Below, piece after piece: positions 44,235 to 54,012 of a stretch of 64,000 nucleotides of DNA. Every line of letters starts with the position of its first letter. The stretch's first letter is position 1. The position numbers were made by a program, and so were the translations under genes. The notes beneath the pieces were generated by a model. That model searched no databases. It saw nothing but the letters and a program-made list of their open reading frames with translations, and was not told the DNA's origin. Origin of the DNA: Firmicutes bacterium HGW-Firmicutes-7 (lineage in GTDB: Bacteria; Bacillota; Clostridia; Lachnospirales; Vallitaleaceae); the NCBI GenBank assembly GCA_002841375.1, contig PGZO01000023.1:1-64000 (forward strand), in the 5' to 3' direction.

Positions 44235-45365
44235 ATGAAAAAAGCTATTTATAGTTTTATAGTAATGATGCTATTAATTTCAATGGTTGGATGTGCAGGT
44301 TCAGGTTCAAATGAGAAATCAGAAGTTGAAAATGAGCAGGAAAAAGCAACAGGCAAAGCACCGAAAGGAGAGAAGACAGGACGAGTTGGGGTTTCAATGC
44401 CGACGAAATCCTCTGAACGTTGGATTAGGGATAGTGAAGGAATCAAAGAGGGACTTGAAGCACTTGGATATGAGGTGGACCTTCAGTTTGCTGAGGATCA
44501 CGTAGATGTTCAAGTTTCACAAATCGAGAATATGCTTATGCAAGGGGTTGATGCATTAGTAATTGCGGCTATTGACGGTGCTACGCTTACAACAGTTTGT
44601 AACATGGCAAGAGAGCAAGGCGTTGTAATCATTGCATATGATCGACTCATTATGAATACTGAAGCAGTGGATTATTTTGCAACATTTGATAGTACTGCAA
44701 TTGGTAAATTACAAGGGGGCTATATTGTAGAAAAGCTAGGTTTAAAAGAGGGAAAAGGTCCATTCAATGTTGAAATTTTTGCCGGAAGTTTAGATGATAG
44801 TAATACGCCATTTTATTATGAGGGTGCAATGATGGAATTACAACCATACATTGACAATGGGATGGTTGTAGTAAAAAGTGCGCAAGTTAATCTTAATCAG
44901 GTGGCAACACAAAATTGGGATGGACAAATTGCACAAGCAAGAATGGATAATATCTTAACTGCTTTTTATGCGGATGGCAGTAAGGTTGATGCTGTGGTAT
45001 CACCTTATGATGGATTATCCTTAGGGATACTTTCTGCCCTTAAAGGCATTGGCTATGGAGCTGAAGACTTGCCATATCCAATTATTTCCGGTCAAGATTG
45101 TGAGATTCCATCAATTAAATCAATCATTGCCGGTGAGCAAGCGCAGTCTGTATTTGTAGATACAAGGGAGTTATCAAAAGTCGCTGTTAAGCTTGTTGAC
45201 GAAACCCTTAAGAATGGCGTGGCAGAAGTTAATAGGCTTGAAGCATATGACAATTCTGTAAAGAAAGTGTCTGCAATGGCAATTAGTGCTACATCCGTGG
45301 ATATTGATAACTATGAAGAAGTTCTTATTGGATCAAACTATTACACTGAAGAAGATTTGAAATAA
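44235..45365 (+). CDS. Sugar ABC transporter substrate-binding lipoprotein (ChvE/XylF type), second copy
   Basis: A 376-residue lipoprotein with lipobox MVGC (Cys20) and a Glu/Lys-rich linker. The binding domain (VGVSMPTKSSERWIRDSEGIKEGL, then ALVIAAIDGATLTTV and VIIAYDRLIMNTEAVDYFATF) has the same order as the protein at 16757 and is its paralogue. It delivers sugar to the ATPase and permease that follow. The ATG follows AAGGAGG. Confidence 0.87.
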   Translation: MKKAIYSFIVMMLLISMVGCAGSGSNEKSEVENEQEKATGKAPKGEKTGRVGVSMPTKSSERWIRDSEGIKEGLEALGYEVDLQFAEDHVDVQVSQIENMLMQGVDALVIAAIDGATLTTVCNMAREQGVVIIAYDRLIMNTEAVDYFATFDSTAIGKLQGGYIVEKLGLKEGKGPFNVEIFAGSLDDSNTPFYYEGAMMELQPYIDNGMVVVKSAQVNLNQVATQNWDGQIAQARMDNILTAFYADGSKVDAVVSPYDGLSLGILSALKGIGYGAEDLPYPIISGQDCEIPSIKSIIAGEQAQSVFVDTRELSKVAVKLVDETLKNGVAEVNRLEAYDNSVKKVSAMAISATSVDIDNYEEVLIGSNYYTEEDLK

Positions 45366-45444
45366 TTGTATTGAATTTGTATAATGGTTGCTAGTTACAG
45401 GGCCATTATACATTCTATCAAGTACGAAAGTAAGGGGCGTTAAA

Positions 45445-46989
45445 ATGACAAAAAAAATATTGGAAATGAAAAATATCATAAAAGAATTTCCTGGAGTGAG
45501 AGCACTTGACAATGTTAATTTTAATGTGAATGAGCATGAAATTCATGCACTTGTCGGAGAAAATGGTGCGGGAAAATCAACACTTATGGGTGTTTTGAGT
45601 GGTGTTCATAAATATGATTCCTATAGTGGGGATATCATTTATGATGGTGAGATATGTAAGTTTAAAACAACTAAAGACAGTGAAAAAAAAGGCATAGCGA
45701 TTATCCATCAAGAATTGGCTTTGGTACCTTATCTTTCGATAGCTGAAAATGTTTTTTTAGGTAATGAGTGTAAGACTACGGGTATAATTAATTGGCATGA
45801 TACGCATCGAAGAACAACAGAAGTACTTAATAAAGTAGGGTTGAACATTGATACAAAGACGCTTGTTAAAGATATAGGAGTTGGTAAGCAACAATTAGTT
45901 GAAATTGCCAAGGCGCTATCAAAAGAAGTGAAATTATTGATTCTTGACGAACCAACAGCGGCTTTAAACGATGAAGAAGCTGAGAAGTTGTTAGACTTAT
46001 TACTGAACTTGAAGAAAGAAGGAGTCACATCAATAATCATTACACATAAACTTAATGAGGTCATGAAAGTCGCTGATGAAGTTACGATTATTCGTGACGG
46101 AGCTACAATTGAAACATTGGTAAAAAGTAAAGACATCATTTCTGAAGATAGAATAGTAAAAGGGATGGTTGGCAGGGAGCTTGTTGATCGATATCCTAAA
46201 CGTGAAAAAACAATTGGGGATCTCGTTTTTGAAGTTAAGAACTGGACGGTACATCATCCATTAGATACAAGCCGTATCGTTTTAGACAATATAAATTTAA
46301 AAGTACAAAAAGGTGAAATTGTTGGTATTGCAGGATTGATGGGTGCTGGGCGTACCGAGTTGGCAAAAAGCATATTTGGAAAGTGTTATGGAAGTAAGAT
46401 TACTGGAGAATTAATTAAAGAAGGCAAAAGGTTAGAAATTAATAATGTTTCTCAAGCAATAAAGCAAGGATTTGCCTATATAACTGAAGATCGAAAAGAT
46501 GAGGGATTGGTTCTGATTCATGATATTATGACAAACTTGACATTGTCTAACTTGGAACGAATTAGCAAAATGAATGTAATCGACAAGCATTTAGAAGTCC
46601 ATGAATGTGAACAAATGCTCAAAAAGTTCAATATCAAAGCAACAACTATAATGCAAAAAACAGGTAAACTGTCTGGAGGAAATCAACAGAAAGTTGCAAT
46701 TGGGAAATGGTTATTTACAAATCCTGACATCCTTCTTATGGATGAACCTACTAGAGGAATTGATGTAGGAGCAAAATACGAAATCTATACGATTATCAAT
46801 GAACTTGCTAACCAAGGTAAATATATCATTATCATATCATCAGAAATTAATGAATTATTAGGAATCTGTGATAGGATTTATGTTCTAAATGAAGGTAGAA
46901 TAGTGGGAGAAGTTGAGGGTATTGAAGCGACTCAGGAAGGAATTATGAAAAAAATCATTAGAAATAACAAGGAGGCGGATCTATGCTAA
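45445..46989 (+). CDS. Sugar ABC transporter ATPase, two nucleotide-binding domains, second copy
   Basis: A 514-residue twin-ABC protein. The first domain has GENGAGKST (residues 38-46) and [11 protein letters not shown]; the second has the degenerate [26 protein letters not shown] and [11 protein letters not shown]. The frame extends upstream to 45388, but ATG 45445 follows an AAGGGGCG site and begins the normal N-terminus. It shares high similarity with the ATPase at 18007. It overlaps the permease start by seven bases. Confidence 0.9.
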   Translation: MTKKILEMKNIIKEFPGVRALDNVNFNVNEHEIHALVGENGAGKSTLMGVLSGVHKYDSYSGDIIYDGEICKFKTTKDSEKKGIAIIHQELALVPYLSIAENVFLGNECKTTGIINWHDTHRRTTEVLNKVGLNIDTKTLVKDIGVGKQQLVEIAKALSKEVKLLILDEPTAALNDEEAEKLLDLLLNLKKEGVTSIIITHKLNEVMKVADEVTIIRDGATIETLVKSKDIISEDRIVKGMVGRELVDRYPKREKTIGDLVFEVKNWTVHHPLDTSRIVLDNINLKVQKGEIVGIAGLMGAGRTELAKSIFGKCYGSKITGELIKEGKRLEINNVSQAIKQGFAYITEDRKDEGLVLIHDIMTNLTLSNLERISKMNVIDKHLEVHECEQMLKKFNIKATTIMQKTGKLSGGNQQKVAIGKWLFTNPDILLMDEPTRGIDVGAKYEIYTIINELANQGKYIIIISSEINELLGICDRIYVLNEGRIVGEVEGIEATQEGIMKKIIRNNKEADLC

Positions 46990-48149
46990 AAAACCAAGAT
47001 GTGCTGAGATCAAATTTAAAAGAATACACACTGGGTATTGCTTTAGTAATCATAATTATACTATTTCAGATATTAACAAATGGAATTTTATTAAAACCAC
47101 AAAATGTTACGAATCTTTTACTACAAAACAGCTATGTTTTAATCTTAGCTATGGGTATGTTGTTGTGTATACTATCGGGTGGCAATATTGATTTATCAGT
47201 TGGGTCGATTGTGGCATTTATTGGTGCAGTATCTGCAACACTCATCGTAAACAACAATATTGGTGTTATACCTGGAATTCTAATTGCACTTTCTATAGGG
47301 CTAGTTATTGGTGCTTGGCAAGGATTTTGGATCGCTGTTGTTGGAATACCATCCTTTATTGTAACCTTGGCGGGCATGCTAACGTTTAGAGGATTGACAT
47401 TAGTTATACTCAATGGCCGTACCATAGGACCTTTTCCAGTTTCTTATCAAGTATTGAGTTCGGGATTTATTCCAGATATTGTTGCGAGTAGTGACATACA
47501 TATCCTTTCAATTATTATTGGTATAGTCATTTCGATTATATTTATTATTAAGGAAGTGTATGATGAAAAGCAAAAAAAACTATATGGAGTACACAGTAAA
47601 TCAAATAATACTTTAATCTTGAAGTTGGTAGCAGGTGTAGCTTTAATCAATATCTTTATATACGTTTTAGCTTCTTATAAAGGAATCTCTGTAATAATGA
47701 TTATCTTATTTGTATTGTATTTTACATATAGTTTCATTACAAAGAAATCTGTCTTTGGAAGGCACATCTACGCAATGGGCGGGAATGTTAAAGCTGCAAA
47801 GTTATCTGGAATAAAAACAAATAAAGTGTTGTTTTTTGTATATGTAAATATGGCTTTACTATCAGCATTGGCAGGAATTGTTATAGCTGGAAGATTAAAC
47901 GCAGCATCACCTAAAGCTGGTGTAGGATTTGAACTGGATGCAATCGCTGCATGTTTCATTGGCGGTGCATCAACTTCAGGTGGAATCGGAACAGTTATGG
48001 GTGTGGTAGTAGGCGCATTAATTATGGGTGTATTAAACAATGGAATGTCCATAATGGGCGTGAGTGTTGATTGGCAACAGGCTATAAAAGGTATAGTTTT
48101 GCTTATTGCAGTGGCATTTGATATCTTGTCAAAAAAGAAATCAAAATAG
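46983..48149 (+). CDS. Sugar ABC transporter permease, second copy
   Basis: A 388-residue membrane protein with about ten helices. CUT2 permease motifs are [48 protein letters not shown] and [22 protein letters not shown]. It is collinear with the permease at 19545, again including the long central insertion. It completes the importer of the amino-sugar operon. Confidence 0.9.
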   Translation: MLKNQDVLRSNLKEYTLGIALVIIIILFQILTNGILLKPQNVTNLLLQNSYVLILAMGMLLCILSGGNIDLSVGSIVAFIGAVSATLIVNNNIGVIPGILIALSIGLVIGAWQGFWIAVVGIPSFIVTLAGMLTFRGLTLVILNGRTIGPFPVSYQVLSSGFIPDIVASSDIHILSIIIGIVISIIFIIKEVYDEKQKKLYGVHSKSNNTLILKLVAGVALINIFIYVLASYKGISVIMIILFVLYFTYSFITKKSVFGRHIYAMGGNVKAAKLSGIKTNKVLFFVYVNMALLSALAGIVIAGRLNAASPKAGVGFELDAIAACFIGGASTSGGIGTVMGVVVGALIMGVLNNGMSIMGVSVDWQQAIKGIVLLIAVAFDILSKKKSK

Positions 48150-48204
48150 AGAATCTGCGCTAAATATTCATTTACATTTAACTAGATCAATAAAGGAGAA
48201 AGAT

Positions 48205-49065
48205 ATGCCATTAGTAAATTCATTGGAACTCATTCAAAAAGCAAGAGATCACAAGAAGGCAATCGCTGCTTTCAATATACATAATTTAGAAACGATTCAA
48301 GCTGTTATAGAAGGTGCTGCTGAGTTGAATTCACCTGTCATTATTGCTACAACACCTGGTACGTTAGGACATGCAGGCATCGAAAATATTGCGGCTATTG
48401 TTAAAGTATTAGCCCTTCAGGTTAATATTCCCATTGCATTGCACATGGATCACTGTACTTCGTTTGATACCATTGTCGAGTGTATTAAAAGTGGATATAC
48501 ATCTGTCATGATTGATGGAGCCCATCTTGAATATTCAGAGAATGTGGAACTTGTAAAGGCTGTTGTAAGAATGGCTCACGCAGTAGGCGTTCAGGTTGAA
48601 GGTGAAATCGGTAAAATCGGTGGTGTCGAAGATGATCTTTTTGTAAATGAAGCTGATGCGGCATTTACTGTCCCAGCTGAAGCCAAGAAATTTGTTGATG
48701 ATACAGGCATTGATACTTTAGCTGTTGCCATAGGTACCGCTCATGGTATGTACAAAGGTGAACCTAAGTTGGATTATAAACGGATTGAAGAAATCAAGAA
48801 TCTTGTTGAAGTGCCGCTTGTACTTCATGGGGCTTCAGGTGTACCTGATGAGTCTGTAAAGAAAGCTATTTCATTAGGAATGGCTAAGGTAAACATCGCA
48901 ACAGAGCTTAAAAACCCCATGGTTGGTGCTATTAGAAAATCACTTTTGAATCCGGAGCAGAATGATCCACGTAAGTATATGGGGGCTGCAAAAGAGGCAG
49001 TTAAAGAAGTGGTTAAAAATAAGATCAAGCTTTGTGGAACAGTTGGCTTTGCTGCAGAATTCTAG
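48205..49065 (+). CDS. Class II aldolase, tagatose-bisphosphate type (GatY/KbaY)
   Basis: A 286-residue zinc aldolase. It carries the motifs LHMDHC (catalytic Asp, zinc His), EGEIGKIGGVED, AVAIGTAHGMYKGEP and LHGASGV. The end, NDPRKYMGAAKEAVKEVVKN, matches GatY/KbaY tagatose-1,6-bisphosphate aldolases more than FbaA. It produces dihydroxyacetone phosphate and glyceraldehyde 3-phosphate. ATG 48205 follows AAAGGAG. The order with SIS protein and PfkB matches the aga pathway. Confidence 0.88.
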   Translation: MPLVNSLELIQKARDHKKAIAAFNIHNLETIQAVIEGAAELNSPVIIATTPGTLGHAGIENIAAIVKVLALQVNIPIALHMDHCTSFDTIVECIKSGYTSVMIDGAHLEYSENVELVKAVVRMAHAVGVQVEGEIGKIGGVEDDLFVNEADAAFTVPAEAKKFVDDTGIDTLAVAIGTAHGMYKGEPKLDYKRIEEIKNLVEVPLVLHGASGVPDESVKKAISLGMAKVNIATELKNPMVGAIRKSLLNPEQNDPRKYMGAAKEAVKEVVKNKIKLCGTVGFAAEF

Positions 49066-49102
49066 ATTGTAGCAATTGTCGATATGATATAAGGAGGTAA
49101 AA

Positions 49103-50041
49103 ATGATACTTACGGTAACAATGAATCCTGCCATAGATAAAATCTATATGATTGACAATTATCAAATAGGCGAGGTCCATCGTCCTAGTGATATGATTGC
49201 TTCCGCTGGCGGTAAAGGTCTAAATGTTGCTCGAGTGGCTAAATTGATGGGCGAAGAAGTAAGTACAACAGGTCCTCTAGGTGGAGGTAATGGTGCTTAT
49301 ATCAAAAAAGAAATTGAAAAGTTAGGCATAAAACCTCATTTTTGTGATATTGAGGGTGAAACAAGAATTTGTATTAACATTACGGATGTTATCAATCAGC
49401 AGTGTACTGAAATTTTGGAAAGTGGACCAACATTGAACGAAACAGAAGTAGTAAATCAATTGGTTCAATTTGAAGCATTAATCGACCAAGTTGATGTTGT
49501 TGTAATATCAGGTAGCCTTGCAGAAGGATTACCTGTAGATTTCTACGGGAAACTGATAAGTATAGCAAAAACAAAGGCTAAGAAGGTGCTTCTTGATTGC
49601 AGCGGTGAAGCTTTTATTGAAGGTGTTAAAATGAAGCCTTACGCAATCAAACCGAATGAAACTGAGATTGCAGCAATTTATGAGGGATATTCAGAAACGA
49701 TTGAAAATAAGCTCGAAGCTATAAAATTCTTTAAAGATCAAGGCATTGAATTACCGATCATTAGTATGGGGGGAGAGGGTTCTTTGGCTGGATTAGAGGA
49801 TGGCATCTACAAAATTAGTTTGCCTCCCGTGGAAGTAATCAATACGGTTGGGTCAGGAGATTCGTTTATGGCTGGACTTGCAATATCCATACAAAGAGGT
49901 CTTGATAAAAAAACTTGTATGAAAATGGCGACTGCTTGTGGTACGGCCAATACTCAATATCGTAGGACAGGTTATGTAGAACCTGAAACTGTCGATTGGT
50001 ATATGAGGCAAGTTACAATAGAAAAAATAGCAGAGTACTAA
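49103..50041 (+). CDS. PfkB-family kinase (1-phosphofructokinase/tagatose-6-phosphate kinase type)
   Basis: A 312-residue PfkB kinase of the LacC/FruK group: MILTVTMNPAIDKIY, ASAGGKGLNVARV, LGGGNGAYI, the KPNETEI segment and the catalytic VGSGDSFMAGLA. It would add the second phosphate to tagatose 6-phosphate or fructose phosphate. The ATG follows AAGGAGG. It is the last gene of the operon. Confidence 0.88.
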   Translation: MILTVTMNPAIDKIYMIDNYQIGEVHRPSDMIASAGGKGLNVARVAKLMGEEVSTTGPLGGGNGAYIKKEIEKLGIKPHFCDIEGETRICINITDVINQQCTEILESGPTLNETEVVNQLVQFEALIDQVDVVVISGSLAEGLPVDFYGKLISIAKTKAKKVLLDCSGEAFIEGVKMKPYAIKPNETEIAAIYEGYSETIENKLEAIKFFKDQGIELPIISMGGEGSLAGLEDGIYKISLPPVEVINTVGSGDSFMAGLAISIQRGLDKKTCMKMATACGTANTQYRRTGYVEPETVDWYMRQVTIEKIAEY

Positions 50042-50150
50042 TATAATGCACTAAAAGTCAAACATTATGAAATGGTTGAAAAGAAGAATATAATATGTAT
50101 AAAAATCCCTTCGTATGTCGAATATAGTAGATATAGGGAGGGATTAATTT

Positions 50151-50276
50151 ATGGCACTTTTAGAGGGTGATGATAGATGTCAGAGTACTTTTATTACGAG
50201 ATCATTAGACGAACAAATTGGTAATGATAATCCCGATTATGTTATTGACTCCTATCTTAATTGTGTTATGAAGTGA
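50151..50276 (+). pseudogene. IS1182-type transposase, 41-codon N-terminal stub
   Basis: ATG 50151, with GGGAGGG as ribosome site, encodes MALLEGDDRCQSTFITRSLD, then EQIGNDNPDYVIDSYLNCVM, and stops at TGA 50274-50276. The segment matches the start of IS1182-family transposases (...SL(D/E)..I..DNP.RVID.F...). The remaining 450 or so residues are gone. It records a former insertion in this gap. Confidence 0.7.
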
Positions 50277-50277
50277 A

Positions 50278-50796
50278 CTAATCGATGAGTACACCATTTT
50301 TTGATACATCTGGAATTGTACAACGAGTTCGGTCAAAGCAACACGGTCTCTTATCACCCTTTAGCAACTTAGAGCATGCCACATCAATTCTTTTTTTGCG
50401 AGTTTTTGGATTCTTAGTTGAACGGATCCATCGAAACCAATCCCATCTTGCTTTTGTTGTAATGGCATTCCAGTGGGATATAAGACCAGCTGTGGTGATT
50501 GCATCCATAATATCCTCAGGAATCTCAGGCTCACTCCATTCATTGATTGCATCGATATTTAGGGATACGGTTTGACCAATGGGTACCCCAACTTCTTCAA
50601 TTAGCGTGTTGCTTACTTCGAACCAATGGCTTCCTTTTCCGTCCGGTTCCAATGGTGCGTGAAAGCTAATGTCATTCATTGTTCCTTGAATCATAACTAT
50701 GCCACGAGAAGGTAGTTTTTCACTTGAATTTAAAGGAAGCTTTATGATTTTCCATGACTCAATATTTGTTAATGTTGCTTCGAAAAAGATACTCAT
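50278..50796 (-). CDS. DUF1905 and YdeI-like (bacteriocin-protection) protein
   Basis: A 172-residue protein. Residues 1-95 match DUF1905 (FEATLTNIESWKIIKLP, FEVSNTLIEEVGVPIGQTV), and residues about 110-172 match the YdeI/OmpD-associated domain (WNAITTKARWDWFRWIRSTKN, TRKKRIDVACSKLLKGDKRP). Members have been linked to bacteriocin or antimicrobial protection, though the evidence is thin. It begins at ATG 50796 with AAGGAGG. It abuts the IS1182-type stub. Confidence 0.82.
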   Translation of the reverse strand: MSIFFEATLTNIESWKIIKLPLNSSEKLPSRGIVMIQGTMNDISFHAPLEPDGKGSHWFEVSNTLIEEVGVPIGQTVSLNIDAINEWSEPEIPEDIMDAITTAGLISHWNAITTKARWDWFRWIRSTKNPKTRKKRIDVACSKLLKGDKRPCCFDRTRCTIPDVSKNGVLID

Positions 50797-51104
50797 ATAT
50801 ATACCTCCTTTTTAAAAGTCTATACAAAAAAATGTATAGGCTTAATTTTATGCTCTGTTATATTTTTCAATGGATTAACCACAAGAAAAAATGATTTACT
50901 ATATTATGTTATTATATAACAATTTTGTAATTATTAACATTATAAAATTCACATTATTAATTAAGATATTTTCAATGTGTTATTTGCATTGTTGTGTTAT
51001 TTCAGGACATTACAAAAAATTAATTTTTATATATTGACAAATCCATCCTGGCTAGGTATAATAATTTAAGAATAGGAATTATTCCTAATTGTGAGGTGAT
51101 CACC
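50797..51104. other. Divergent promoter region of the PerR-like gene
   Basis: The 308 bases are AT-rich. Only the promoter/operator at 51034-51087 is clear. Confidence 0.5.
51034..51087 (+). promoter_or_regulatory. Promoter and Fur/PerR-type operator of the PerR-like gene
   Basis: TTGACA (51034-51039), 17-base spacer, TATAAT (51057-51062), then the 15-base perfect palindrome TAGGAATTATTCCTA (51073-51087) in the leader, likely an autoregulatory Fur-family box. Confidence 0.75.
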
Positions 51105-51473
51105 ATGACTAAACAAAGGCAATTGATTTTAGACATTATTAGGTCGTCTACGGATCATATGACGGCAGAAGAAATCTTTTTTGAAGCAAAACAAATACAA
51201 TCTTCAATAGCAGTAGGTACTGTTTATCGAAACTTAGGTCTTATGGCAGAAGCTGAAGAAATAAAGCGACTTAGTATGCCAAACGCACCTGATAGATTTG
51301 ATAAAACAACGCGTCCTCATGAGCACATTATTTGTGAGCATTGTGGGAAGTTGTCAGATCTACCTGCTTTTAATCTTAAAGATTATATAGAAAAGCAAAC
51401 AGGTGTTGAGATTTTAGGATACGACTTAAATCTTAGATACGTCTGTGATGATTGTAAAAAGATTGAAGCTTAG
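51105..51473 (+). CDS. perR: Fur-family regulator, PerR-like
   Basis: A 122-residue Fur-family protein. Winged helix: MTAEEIFFEAKQIQSSIAVGTVYRNLGLMAE. Metal-binding: the HEHIICEHCGK and YVCDDCKK pairs of cysteines form the structural zinc site, and histidines and acids around residues 75-90 could form the regulatory site. Beside ahpC and an AhpF-like gene, PerR (peroxide sensing) is the best guess; Zur or Fur cannot be excluded. ATG 51105 follows GAGGTG, which overlaps an in-frame GTG at 51096. Confidence 0.82.
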   Translation: MTKQRQLILDIIRSSTDHMTAEEIFFEAKQIQSSIAVGTVYRNLGLMAEAEEIKRLSMPNAPDRFDKTTRPHEHIICEHCGKLSDLPAFNLKDYIEKQTGVEILGYDLNLRYVCDDCKKIEA

Positions 51474-51590
51474 AAAGCAATCAAACATTTTCTTAAACCA
51501 AGGAGCTTCCAAGAAGGAATCATTGTTAGCTAGGTAATTTTTTCTATTAAATTGTGTAAACATGATCTACAAGTAATTTTTTTTAACAAT

Positions 51591-51621
51591 CTTATTGAGA
51601 ATAACAATCTTTATCAATAAG
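51591..51621. promoter_or_regulatory. Candidate PerR operator upstream of ahpC
   Basis: CTTATTGA (51591-51598) and TCAATAAG (51614-51621) are inverted around an AT-rich centre with TTATC and GAATAAC. A Fur-family box is plausible, but it differs from the site before the regulator gene. Confidence 0.45.
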
Positions 51622-51669
51622 ATATCTAATAAATAACAATACAAAAAACAAAATCAGGAGGATATTATT

Positions 51670-52233
51670 ATGTCATTAATTGGAACTGAAGTAAAACCTT
51701 TTCAAGCTCAAGCATTTCACAACGGGAAATTCGTTACGGTGACGGATGAAGACTACAAAGGAAAGTGGAGCGTAGTATGCTTTTATCCTGCAGACTTTAC
51801 CTTTGTGTGCCCTACAGAATTGGAAGATTTACAAGACAACTATGAAGCATTAAAAGCATTGGGAGTTGAAGTTTATTCTGTTTCTACAGATACCCACTTT
51901 ACACATAAAGCATGGCATGACAGCTCTGAGGCCATCAAAAAAATTACTTATATTATGGTAGGGGATCCTACGCTTACGATTTCCAGAAACTTTGATGTTC
52001 TGATCGAGAACCAAGGTTTAGCAGATCGTGGTACTTTTATTATCGATCCTAATGGCGTAATCCAAGCTATGGAAATCAATGCCGGTGGTATCGGTCGTGA
52101 TGCAAGTACGCTTGTTAATAAGATCAAAGCAGCTCAATATATTTACAACAATCCTGACGAAGTATGCCCAGCAAAGTGGAAAGAAGGCGCTAAGACTTTA
52201 AAACCAAGCCTTGAACTCGTTGGAAAGATTTAA
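51670..52233 (+). CDS. ahpC: Peroxiredoxin AhpC
   Basis: A 187-residue typical 2-Cys peroxiredoxin. The peroxidatic Cys47 lies in [13 protein letters not shown] and the resolving Cys166 in EVCPAKW, with the GGIG and YF-like C-terminal elements weakly visible. It reduces hydrogen peroxide and organic peroxides and is recycled by the flavoprotein encoded 13 bases downstream. The ATG follows AGGAGGAT. A palindrome before it may bind PerR. Confidence 0.94.
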   Translation: MSLIGTEVKPFQAQAFHNGKFVTVTDEDYKGKWSVVCFYPADFTFVCPTELEDLQDNYEALKALGVEVYSVSTDTHFTHKAWHDSSEAIKKITYIMVGDPTLTISRNFDVLIENQGLADRGTFIIDPNGVIQAMEINAGGIGRDASTLVNKIKAAQYIYNNPDEVCPAKWKEGAKTLKPSLELVGKI

Positions 52234-52246
52234 TAGGTGAATTATT

Positions 52247-53776
52247 ATGCTACTAGATGCAGAAATTAGACAACAATTATCTGAATACCTGAAGCTGATG
52301 GATGGCGATGTTCACGTAACGATCAGTGCAGGTTCGGATAGCATATCGGATGATATGGTTGCAATGGTAGGCGAGATTGCCGACATGGCACCCCAAATCA
52401 AGGTTGAAAAATCAACATTAGAACGGACACCGAGTTTCAGTATAAATCGACCCGACGAGGAAATCGGTATCGTATTTGCTGGTATTCCATTAGGACATGA
52501 ATTTACATCCCTTGTACTGGCTCTGCTTCAGGTTAGTGGGAGACCGCCTAAGCTCGAGGATAAAACCATTGAGCAAGTTAAAAATCTTAAAGGCGAGTAC
52601 TGTTTTGAAACCTTTATCAGCTTAAACTGTCACAATTGCCCAGATGTTGTTCAGGCACTTAACATGATGAGCTTGTTGAATAAAAATATCCGTCATACAA
52701 TGGTTGATGGAGCAATTTTCAGAGAAGAAGTAGAAAACAAGGGTATTATGGCGGTGCCAGCAGTTTTTCTAAATGGAGAATTATTTGGAACCGGTCGTAT
52801 GACTGTGGAGGACATACTGGCGAAGCTTGAAAAAACAACAGATATATCAGAATTCATGGATAAAGAGCCTTTTGATGTTTTGGTCATCGGAGGCGGACCT
52901 GGGGGTGCTAGTTCTGCAATCTATGCGGCACGTAAGGGTATTCGAACCGGTATTATTTCAGAACGCTTTGGTGGCCAGGTGCTAGATACGATGGGTGTTG
53001 AGAACTTTATAAGTGTCATTTATACAGAGGGACCCAAAATTGCTGCGAGCCTAGAAGAACATGTAAGACACTATAATATTGACATTATGAATAGGCAACG
53101 GGCAAAAGAGATTAAGAAAAAAGAATTAATCGAGGTTGAACTGGAAAACGGAGCCATTATCAAAAGTAAAGCAGTCATTGTTGCGACTGGTGCTAGATGG
53201 CGTAATGTTGGCGTACCAGGGGAAATAGAATTTAAAAACAAAGGTGTTGCTTATTGCCCTCATTGTGATGGACCTTTATTTGAGGGAAAAGATGTTGCTG
53301 TAATCGGCGGAGGTAATTCAGGTATTGAGGCAGCGATAGACCTTGCTGGTATTGTAAGACATGTTACAGTATTGGAATTCATGCCAGAGCTGAAATGCGA
53401 TGCAGTTCTCAATGAGCGTCTGTATAGTCTACCAAATGTCACTGTACTGAAAAATGTACAGACAAAGGAGATTATCGGAGAGGACAAAGTCAATGGAATT
53501 TCTTATATTGAAAGAGTTACGGGTATCGAAAAACATATAAAGTTGCAAGGTGTGTTTGTTCAAATAGGTTTGGTTCCTAATACGGAATGGCTAGGAGATT
53601 ACATTGAGCATAACCGTTTTGGTGAAATTATTGTTGATCGACACGGTGCGACGAATATACCTGGGGTTTTTGCCGCTGGTGACTGTACAGACAGTGTGTT
53701 TAAACAAATTATAATTTCAATGGGATCGGGTGCAACAGCGGCACTAGGTGCTTTCGATTACTTGATGCGTAATTAG
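52247..53776 (+). CDS. ahpF: AhpF-type alkyl hydroperoxide reductase flavoprotein
   Basis: A 509-residue flavoprotein: an N-terminal glutaredoxin-like double domain with Cys128-x-x-Cys131 (NCHNC), then a thioredoxin-reductase body with FAD motif GGGPGG (215-220) and the redox pair Cys337/Cys340 in CPHC. It passes electrons from NAD(P)H to AhpC. It sits directly after ahpC, forming the standard ahpCF pair. Confidence 0.93.
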   Translation: MLLDAEIRQQLSEYLKLMDGDVHVTISAGSDSISDDMVAMVGEIADMAPQIKVEKSTLERTPSFSINRPDEEIGIVFAGIPLGHEFTSLVLALLQVSGRPPKLEDKTIEQVKNLKGEYCFETFISLNCHNCPDVVQALNMMSLLNKNIRHTMVDGAIFREEVENKGIMAVPAVFLNGELFGTGRMTVEDILAKLEKTTDISEFMDKEPFDVLVIGGGPGGASSAIYAARKGIRTGIISERFGGQVLDTMGVENFISVIYTEGPKIAASLEEHVRHYNIDIMNRQRAKEIKKKELIEVELENGAIIKSKAVIVATGARWRNVGVPGEIEFKNKGVAYCPHCDGPLFEGKDVAVIGGGNSGIEAAIDLAGIVRHVTVLEFMPELKCDAVLNERLYSLPNVTVLKNVQTKEIIGEDKVNGISYIERVTGIEKHIKLQGVFVQIGLVPNTEWLGDYIEHNRFGEIIVDRHGATNIPGVFAAGDCTDSVFKQIIISMGSGATAALGAFDYLMRN

Positions 53777-53843
53777 TAAAGGTAGATATTTGTTGATTAA
53801 ATAATAAAAAAGTCTCTTGAAAATATAATGTATTGGCGCACCT

Positions 53844-53883
53844 AAAGGTTGTCAGAATAGAAACTCTGATGGCCTTTTTTTTG
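53844..53883 (+). terminator. Rho-independent terminator of ahpCF
   Basis: AAAGGTTGTCAGA (53844-53856) pairs fully with TCTGATGGCCTTT including three G-U pairs, followed by a run of T. Confidence 0.75.
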
Positions 53884-53929
53884 CACAATAAAAAAGAGGG
53901 GAGTAGAAATTAATTTCATCTACATTTTA

Positions 53930-53988
53930 TTTACAATAATTCTAGCGAGTGATATAATCATATTGAACAAAAAAATAGTTACTGAACA
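53930..53988 (+). promoter_or_regulatory. Promoter and possible operator repeats before the SorC-type gene
   Basis: TTTACA (53930-53935), 17-base spacer, TATAAT (53953-53958). TGAACAAAA occurs twice, at 53964 and 53983, 19 bases apart, in the leader. TGAAC-type half-sites are common for SorC-family regulators. Confidence 0.6.
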
Positions 53989-54012
53989 AAATTTCAAGAA
54001 AGGAGTTTTACA

